Below, in pieces: positions 58,160-64,000 of a stretch of 64,000 bases of DNA. The stretch comes from Primulina eburnea (lineage: Eukaryota; Streptophyta; Magnoliopsida; Lamiales; Gesneriaceae). The stretch is taken from assembly GCF_022965805.1 (NCBI RefSeq), contig NC_133104.1:38422682-38486681 (forward strand). Reading direction: 5' to 3'. Both the position numbers and the translations under genes were made by a program. The notes under the pieces were generated by a model. The model was not told the origin of the DNA. It did no database searches and saw nothing but the letters and a program-made list of their open reading frames with translations. How positions within the stretch are numbered: position 1 is the first letter of the stretch; every line of letters begins with the position of its first letter.

Positions 58160-58846
58160 TTAACATTGTTTGGGTGGATTCTCCACAAACACCTTCATTG
58201 GATCTGCAATTGAAGATTAATACAATAATCAAGAAAATATGTTAGCGAATTCAAAGTCGAGGTAAAAGAAAACTTTGTCCTTAAGACGAATTTGCCTTGC
58301 AAATGGTGCTTACAAGATATGACAATCATCTACTAAGATACATTGATCTCCAACTTGTGATTGTAGCAATACAAATCACAAGTTCCATAACCAGGAAATG
58401 AAGCAAACTCTCTTTTGAGAAGAAAGAAGAAGAAATTCAAAATGAATGCAAATATTCGTCCTTTGTTCGATTCTCTCAAAATTAATGTTATGTTGTCTCT
58501 CATTCTTTTAATTCATTCATATGGATTGATATTTAAGTCACAAATCTAAAAAAGTGACCAAGAGACACATTTTCGTGACAAATATCCGTGAAAACTCACA
58601 ACTCTTGTCAAACAACGCCGCGAGTCACTTCCCTCGTGACCCTGTAAAATTCCAGGGCGCATAGGGGGTGCTTAGGCACCTCCTCTGCATAATAAAAGGT
58701 GTATAAGCACTTCACCTACAGCTTAGATTGTTTCAGGCCGCATACGAGGCACCTCAGCTCCTCCCTTGACGTATGAGACAATTCTTTTCGAATTTAATAT
58801 ACTTCTTAGCTTAACTTCCATTCATTAAGCTTTAAATTTATCCAAC
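58160..58846 (-). repeat. Diverged direct repeat 2 (about 690 bp)
   Basis: Partner of 55195-55795, with an extra segment near 58640-58720 containing CTTAGGCACCTCC. Read on the minus strand it would start TGTTGGATAAATTT and end CCAAACA, compatible with LTR ends, but no primer site follows. Confidence 0.6.
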
Positions 58847-59297
58847 ACTAATTACTATATCTAGCATTTGCTTTGCCTTTCATGTTTGTCATTGGCGTTA
58901 TTTTATGACATTTTCTTGCTTCGTAGTGTTTTTCTTGCATTAGGTGACAAGTTAAAATCAATAAATAATGGTACTTACATATTTACCAACTTTTTTGACA
59001 TTTGATTGCTTGGTTAGCCAGCACATATACACATATATACATACAAATTTTTAAATGTAAAACAACAATTTCAGTGTTTCTGCTATCGCCTTATGGTTTG
59101 GGGTTAATAGTAAGACAAGAGCCAATAGTGAACATAAATTTTTAAATGTAAAACAAAAGCCAATATTTATATATAAATGGATTTATATAGAGTCAAATAT
59201 TCCTTATAATAAACCGATAGAATTTACATGCGAAGCCATTGTGTCTAACATGTATATCTGAAACCAATGTCTAGCAATTTCCAGTCCAAAAGTACCT
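58847..59297. other. AT-rich spacer
   Basis: No gene or repeat end recognised. Confidence 0.5.
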
Positions 59298-59932
59298 CTA
59301 AAGTCCAACCACAACACCAAAAGCAAAAGACAGAGCTGCACCATGAGGACTCATAGACCACTTCTCAGCATATCCAGCAGCGGTTGACACTGCTCCAACA
59401 TCATCCCAGATAACACCAAATGTGGCTGCTTCCCTAGCAGTCTTCAGACTGAATCATATGTTAATTGTCTCACATCGGTAGGATAAATAACTTGGGAGTT
59501 GCATATATTGATTTGGACAATCCTCCTCCCTTGAACTAGCTTTTGGGGTTGAGTTAGGTTCAAGTTTCAATCTTAACATGATATCAAAGCCCGGGTTCCA
59601 CCGTTATGTGTGTTGGACTGCCTATAATTAAGTCACCCGTTCTGCCCATAATTGGGTCATTTGTAAACTCCACGTTCCAGATGTTCATTCATGGGCGTGA
59701 GAGGGGTGTGTTAATTGTCCTACATCGATAGGATAAATAACCTGGGAGTTGCATATATTGGCTTGGACAATCCTCCCCCCTTGAGCTAGCTTTTGGGGTT
59801 AAGTTAGGTTCAAGTTCCAATCTTAACATCATATGCAATTAACTCTTCCGGCAACGGAGGAATTTCAGCGGGGTAATGCTCCTCCGACTTAACAAATCTG
59901 GAACAGTTATCTAGAAATGAAATCTCTGGCCC
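59298..59932 (-). pseudogene. Last exon of an unidentified plant gene, cut by a TRIM
   Basis: From a TTTCTAG acceptor at 59933 the minus strand reads ISFLDNCSRFVKSEEHYPAE and IPPLPEELIA, then a TRIM. It continues with AREAATFGVIWDDVGAV, STAAGYAEKWSMSPHGAA and FAFGVVVGL to a TAG at 59298-59300. The frame shifts by one base just beyond the TRIM. The quality of the reading (no stop in about 80 codons outside the shift) suggests a real protein. I do not recognise the family; the Gly/Ala-rich end could be a membrane helix. No upstream exon was found between 59933 and 62250, so this is probably a fragment. Confidence 0.55.
59459..59828 (+). mobile_element. Intact TRIM retroelement (370 bp)
   Basis: Two 120-bp LTRs (59459-59578, 59709-59828), TGTTAATTGTC to AATCTTAACA, differ at only a few positions. 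TGATATCAAAGC (59579-59590) is the primer site and GTGAGAGGGG the purine tract. Perfect duplications TCATA stand at 59454-59458 and 59829-59833. No coding capacity. Confidence 0.95.
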
Positions 59933-60473
59933 CCTAGAAATGAAAAAATATATCAAGTTTCAAATATTTTAGTTCCATTTCTTTGGAGTACTTATCAATC
60001 AATTGCAGATTGAAGATTATATACCTAAGAAACATGTATTGGGTATTATATGTCCACACAACAATATACTCACACATCCAATCTTCAATCAATACCAACC
60101 ATTACACTGCTCTAAGAAACATGTATTGGGAATAGAAAACAACTTTAGATCATATACCTAAGCAGACAACATGAAATATCCAAAAAATTTGAAAAATGGG
60201 AAAATCAAATTTAGTTCTTCAATTTTGCATAGGAAATATTGCTCCAAATAATAAGAGACAGTTGTAAACATTGGTAAAATAATAAGCATACAATATAAAA
60301 AGAATAGATAAGGCATAAGCAAATATGCATCTCTAATTTGAAAAATTTTCCGCAAAAGTGGATGAATACTAAGCCACCTGTCAAGTTCTTAAACTAATGT
60401 GTCCAAAAAATGTGAAACTTTCGTATATTATCATTCTTCGTTCATAAAGTGTGAGCAACAGATATAGATAGAA
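59933..60473. other. Spacer upstream of the broken exon
   Basis: If the exon fragment is real this would be its preceding intron. No coding block found. Repeated ACATGTATTGGG occurs near 60030 and 60118. Confidence 0.4.
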
Positions 60474-60481
60474 ATCAGTAC

Positions 60482-61073
60482 CATAGCTGTCAAGGGCACA
60501 AGGCACACCGAAGCGCATGGAGTGTGAGGCGCGAAGCGCAAGATGAGACGCACATTTTAAAATTTTAAAAATATATATTTATCTTAGAATAAATATATTA
60601 TATATGAAATAATTATGACACAATGTCACACAAAACAAAAAATAAATAATAAGTTCATAGTAATTAAAATTTTTCAATAATCCTAATCAAATTCATTGTC
60701 AAGACTCCCATAACTTTCAGACTTGTATTCTTCTTGGTCTTCGTCATTTTCTTGATCAACATCATTTTATTCTTCATTTTCATCCAAAGATGTGAAATCG
60801 GAATTCTTTTGGTTGTTTCAGATATAGATGTCCACACATCGTTCTCATGTTCAGAGCTCTCTTCTTCTGATTATGGGATTGGGGTGTTGAGTTGCTTGGA
60901 TTTGGGTTTGAGCTTTTTGTTTTAAACAAGTAATTAAAAAAAAATTCACTCAAACGCGCTTACTTCCAAGGTTTGTCCAGGCAAGTGCCTGTCTGAGCTC
61001 GTCTTAATGAATCGTTGTGCCTGAGGTCCCAAGCGCAGAGTCCTGCGAGAGGCGCTCGCCTTTGACAACTATG
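60482..61073. mobile_element. hAT-type MITE (592 bp)
   Basis: The ends CATAGCTGTCAAGGGC and CGCCTTTGACAACTATG are imperfect inverted repeats flanked by the perfect 8-bp duplication ATCAGTAC (60474-60481, 61074-61081). Arms are rich in GGCGC and AAGCGC, with an AT-rich centre. The 63-codon frame inside (60734-60925) has no family features. Confidence 0.9.
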
Positions 61074-61081
61074 ATCAGTAC

Positions 61082-62249
61082 AAAGATGGTTTCTCACATT
61101 TTAAACTCAACAGGAGACAAAGTTTTGCATTGGCTAGATTGATATTGTTGAAGGGCAAATGGGTGCAGTGGAAAAGAATATAGTAATTTTAATTAAATAA
61201 TTAAAAGAATAGTGAATGGTTAAGCAAATAAATGGATTTATATACAGGCAAATATAATCGATTTTACTAAAGGAGAATTTTACAGATCACAATAAAGATT
61301 AAACTATCACCTGCAAATTGCTAAGGTGACACTGAAGGAAGTGTGAGCGATCAAATGTAAGTAAAAAGAACGCCTCCAATCTACGTCCACTGAATTGTCA
61401 CCAACTAATTCATCTAACTGATAGATAATAAAAGATTATGTTCATCTAATGATAAATAAGACTTAACAAAATCAATTAGAAATGAGTTATCCAATTTTAA
61501 TTATATAGTAATAATAATTATAATAACAGACATTAAAATTAAGGACCGAGCATATACCGGAGAGTGATAACAAAATATATACATTGTAATTGGCGTCCCC
61601 ACCCAGTAGATAAAAAAAGTGTATAATTGTCTATATGTGATTTTGATATTGTTATATTTTCAATTTTAATATGATAATGGTTGAAGATCTTAGATATCTT
61701 ACATAAGATCATTAGGATATTTATTTAAGTTAAATTTTATGTTGAGTGTATTCAATTCAGATTTTTGATGATTTTTAATAACTTTTTCAAATGATAGATT
61801 TTTATGGATTTGATAGATTTTTATTGACTTTTATAGAATCTCACAGATTTATAAACAGATTTATGTGGATTCATGTAGACTTTTGCAAAATTTGTATAGA
61901 ATTTGTGAAATTTTTCTTTATAGGATTTTATAAATAATTATAACATATATTTTTAATTGATTTATTTGAAGCAATAATTAATTGACATATATAACATATT
62001 CAGTTTGAAATAATTTTTCAATATTTAAATTAATAAATAAATTTACTTATTTAAAAGTTAAATCATTTAATCTTTACATGTTTATATATATGGGTTTGTA
62101 TGCATGTTTGTATATTTTTTTAAAATACATCAATTGGTAATCTATAACCTTGTTTTTTAATTGAAAATATACATGTGAAAAGAATATTATTTAGCATTGT
62201 ATGAATATAATTTTGTATAAAAATATTATACCTTACATATTAATTGAAA
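61082..62249. other. AT-rich spacer
   Basis: No gene seen. Repeated GATTTTTATGGATTTGATAGA-like short segments occur near 61790-61870. Confidence 0.5.
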
Positions 62250-64000
62250 ATGCTAAAAATAATTTTAAAAAACATGGTTGTTGTGAGGCTATTCAATTAT
62301 TAAGAAATAATAAACCCGATCCTCCAGGATATTAAAAATCATGGTGGGCAACAACAAGTTGATAATAGTATCGTCTCTTATTGAATAACAGGTTGTTTAC
62401 AAGTCATACTCAGCTATGGTCTGTATTACAAAAGCCGATCCTCCAGGATATTGAGAAGCCACGGGTTCCTCAAATTTAGAGTTTTCGAGTATATAGCTCT
62501 ATACCTGGAGCAAGGGATTCAAGTACCCCTGGCACAAGTGAACGTAAGTGCTAAGGCAGGATCATCTTTAGATGAGTCGGCCAAAACAACAATTGAGGAT
62601 TTAGATCCTTAACTAGATCATTCAAGTCAACTCTTTACCTCGGGGATTAAAGATGGAGAGATCAACTTTAGACCTTAAATTGACAAGGGAAAATTTAAGG
62701 TTGGTATTAACGAGCTTATAGTTCCTCCATTTCAGATATATCAATAGAACCAGAGAAATTGAAGACAAGAAGGAATATGCATCAATCCAGCCACAAATCG
62801 AGTTGATGTAGGAATATGTTATGGATGAAACCAATTTCCTATCCCAAAGAGGTAAAAGTATGGTACAAGTTTGGAGCTCTTACCTCAGTTTATACTATAG
62901 CACCCAACTTCCAAAAAATCTCAGTACTATCAAAATAGATCCAGGAAGTTGTTCGTGAAACATGAGCAATTAACGATTATTTGTCAAGATGAGATATTCT
63001 GGAGATTTACTTTTTTAGTACAACACCAGAACCAGCCGAGAAAGGTTCGTATGTAGTCTTTCACTTCATCAAATTGAGAAGACCAGATATGAACATTCAA
63101 AAGTTCATTAAGGATCTTCTAAATAACGAAACATCTCTTGTTTTATCACTCACTGAAGACAATATATACACTAGATGAACATTGGGATTATGGGAATGTC
63201 TCACAGAGATAGACAAAGTCAAGTTTTCATTTAAACTTTATCAAAATTTTGTAAATGAATCTTTTTTATTAAATATCATTATAGGAAAAACTAAAAGCTT
63301 TGCAGAAGAAATATTTGAAAAGAAAAAAATCTTCTTTGGAATATCAAGTTGTCGAGGAGTAAAGAAACTCGTCAGAAATTCAGCAGTATGGCTCATGTAG
63401 GAAGATGGTCAGAAGGAATCTGCCCAGAATTCCGAAACCGAAAGAGTCAGAATTCGGGAAAGGTTTTCGGCCCAGATCTGATTGAAAACTTAATGTAGAG
63501 ACAAGTTCAAGTGGTGAAAGTCCACAAAATCACATTTTCCGCGGGGTCCATACAAAAGTAAAAGATTTCCTAACAAAAGTAAAGAAAACATGTGACTCAA
63601 TCACTTTATTAGTGGAAGATGAAATACTCAACCACAACAATATGACAGATCACTAACTAGTGGTATACCCACTAAAAGATGTTGTCGGCCACAACTAACA
63701 AATCAATTCACAAGAATGAAATCTGAGTTTCAAATGCGAATGGGGCTTCTATAAATATCAAGGCAGACGTAAGATGAATGTAAAATTCAACCTCTTCATT
63801 TTTTTTTCAAATAAATTGTAATATTTCTCTTTCTAGTTTATGTGTGTTGTATTCATAGCTACTATAAAGTAGCTAAAAACGCTTCTCTTATAGTAGCTAA
63901 ACATGTTTCTTCTCCTCTATATGAAGTTACTATGTAATATATGTTGTAAGTTTGAATAAAAGAACCAAGGTTTATTGCTCATCTCAGGTATAATTTTCAA
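62250..64000 (+). pseudogene. Second endogenous caulimovirid fragment: transactivator-like frame and 3' region, decayed
   Basis: Reading forward with many stops and shifts, blocks match the 38913-40145 frame in the same order: near 62540-62600 (DESAKTTIEDL), near 62820-63060, and the short open piece 63182-63400. The intergenic part follows with TATAAATA at 63750 and AATAAA at 63955. It is in opposite orientation to the larger copy and runs off the window. Substitutions throughout show it is not a recent duplicate of that copy. Confidence 0.85.
63750..63757 (+). promoter_or_regulatory. TATA box of the second viral fragment
   Basis: TATAAATA at the position equivalent to 38307-38315, about 200 nt before AATAAA. 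Confidence 0.55.

Noticed and set aside
60734..60925. Gene fragment captured by the MITE
   Set aside because: The 63-codon frame has no recognisable domain and lies in the AT-rich core.

Overview
The window is nuclear DNA from a dicot plant, probably an asterid close to Lamiales. The evidence is AT-rich spacers, intron-rich genes with GT-AG borders, plant-only families (S1/SPH, OSCA/CSC1, PLGG1, PUB4-type U-box) and a dense mix of plant transposons and pararetrovirus DNA. No bacterial, organellar or CRISPR signal was found.

Intact genes: (1) a one-exon S-protein homologue at 11125-11586 (-); (2) an 11-exon CSC1-like/OSCA1 channel gene at 20310-26268 (-), whose exons sum to 798 codons; (3) an 8-exon PLGG1 plastidial glycolate/glycerate translocator at 46281-49136 (+), 525 codons; (4) a PUB4-like U-box/ARM E3 ligase at 51282-54178 (+), 822 codons. 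Broken genes: a multi-spanning membrane-protein gene (13108-16756, -) cut by a hAT element and a solo LTR, and one exon of an unidentified gene (59298-59932, -) cut by a TRIM.

Repeats by region. 1-4.7 kb: decayed Ty1/copia element. 5.9-9.2 kb: MuDR-type transposase pseudogene holding a 1.4 kb CACTA element with TAT duplications. 9.6-10.9 kb: Helitron-like repeats. 15.4-20 kb: a hAT element and two solo LTRs of one family, each with its own 5-bp duplication. 26.7-37.6 kb: hAT MITE, SINE-like copies, a probable TRIM, and a 2.7 kb LTR element with an antisense ORF and a GC-rich tract. 38.1-45.4 kb: near-full-length endogenous caulimovirid (-). 45.5-46.1 kb: LINE 3' fragment. 55-59 kb: a diverged direct-repeat pair and a solo LTR carrying 5S rRNA-like sequence (Cassandra type). 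59.4-61.1 kb: intact TRIM and a hAT MITE. 62.2-64 kb: second, more decayed caulimovirid fragment (+).

The OSCA1-like and PLGG1 genes match Arabidopsis At1g32090 and At1g32080, which are neighbours there. The roughly 20 kb between them here is almost all mobile or viral DNA, so the pair looks like an old gene neighbourhood pushed apart by insertions. The most notable items are the two caulimovirid copies, the 5S-bearing solo LTR, the SINE-like family with readable target duplications, and the LTR element with an antisense ORF. All calls come from reading the sequence; no database search was possible.
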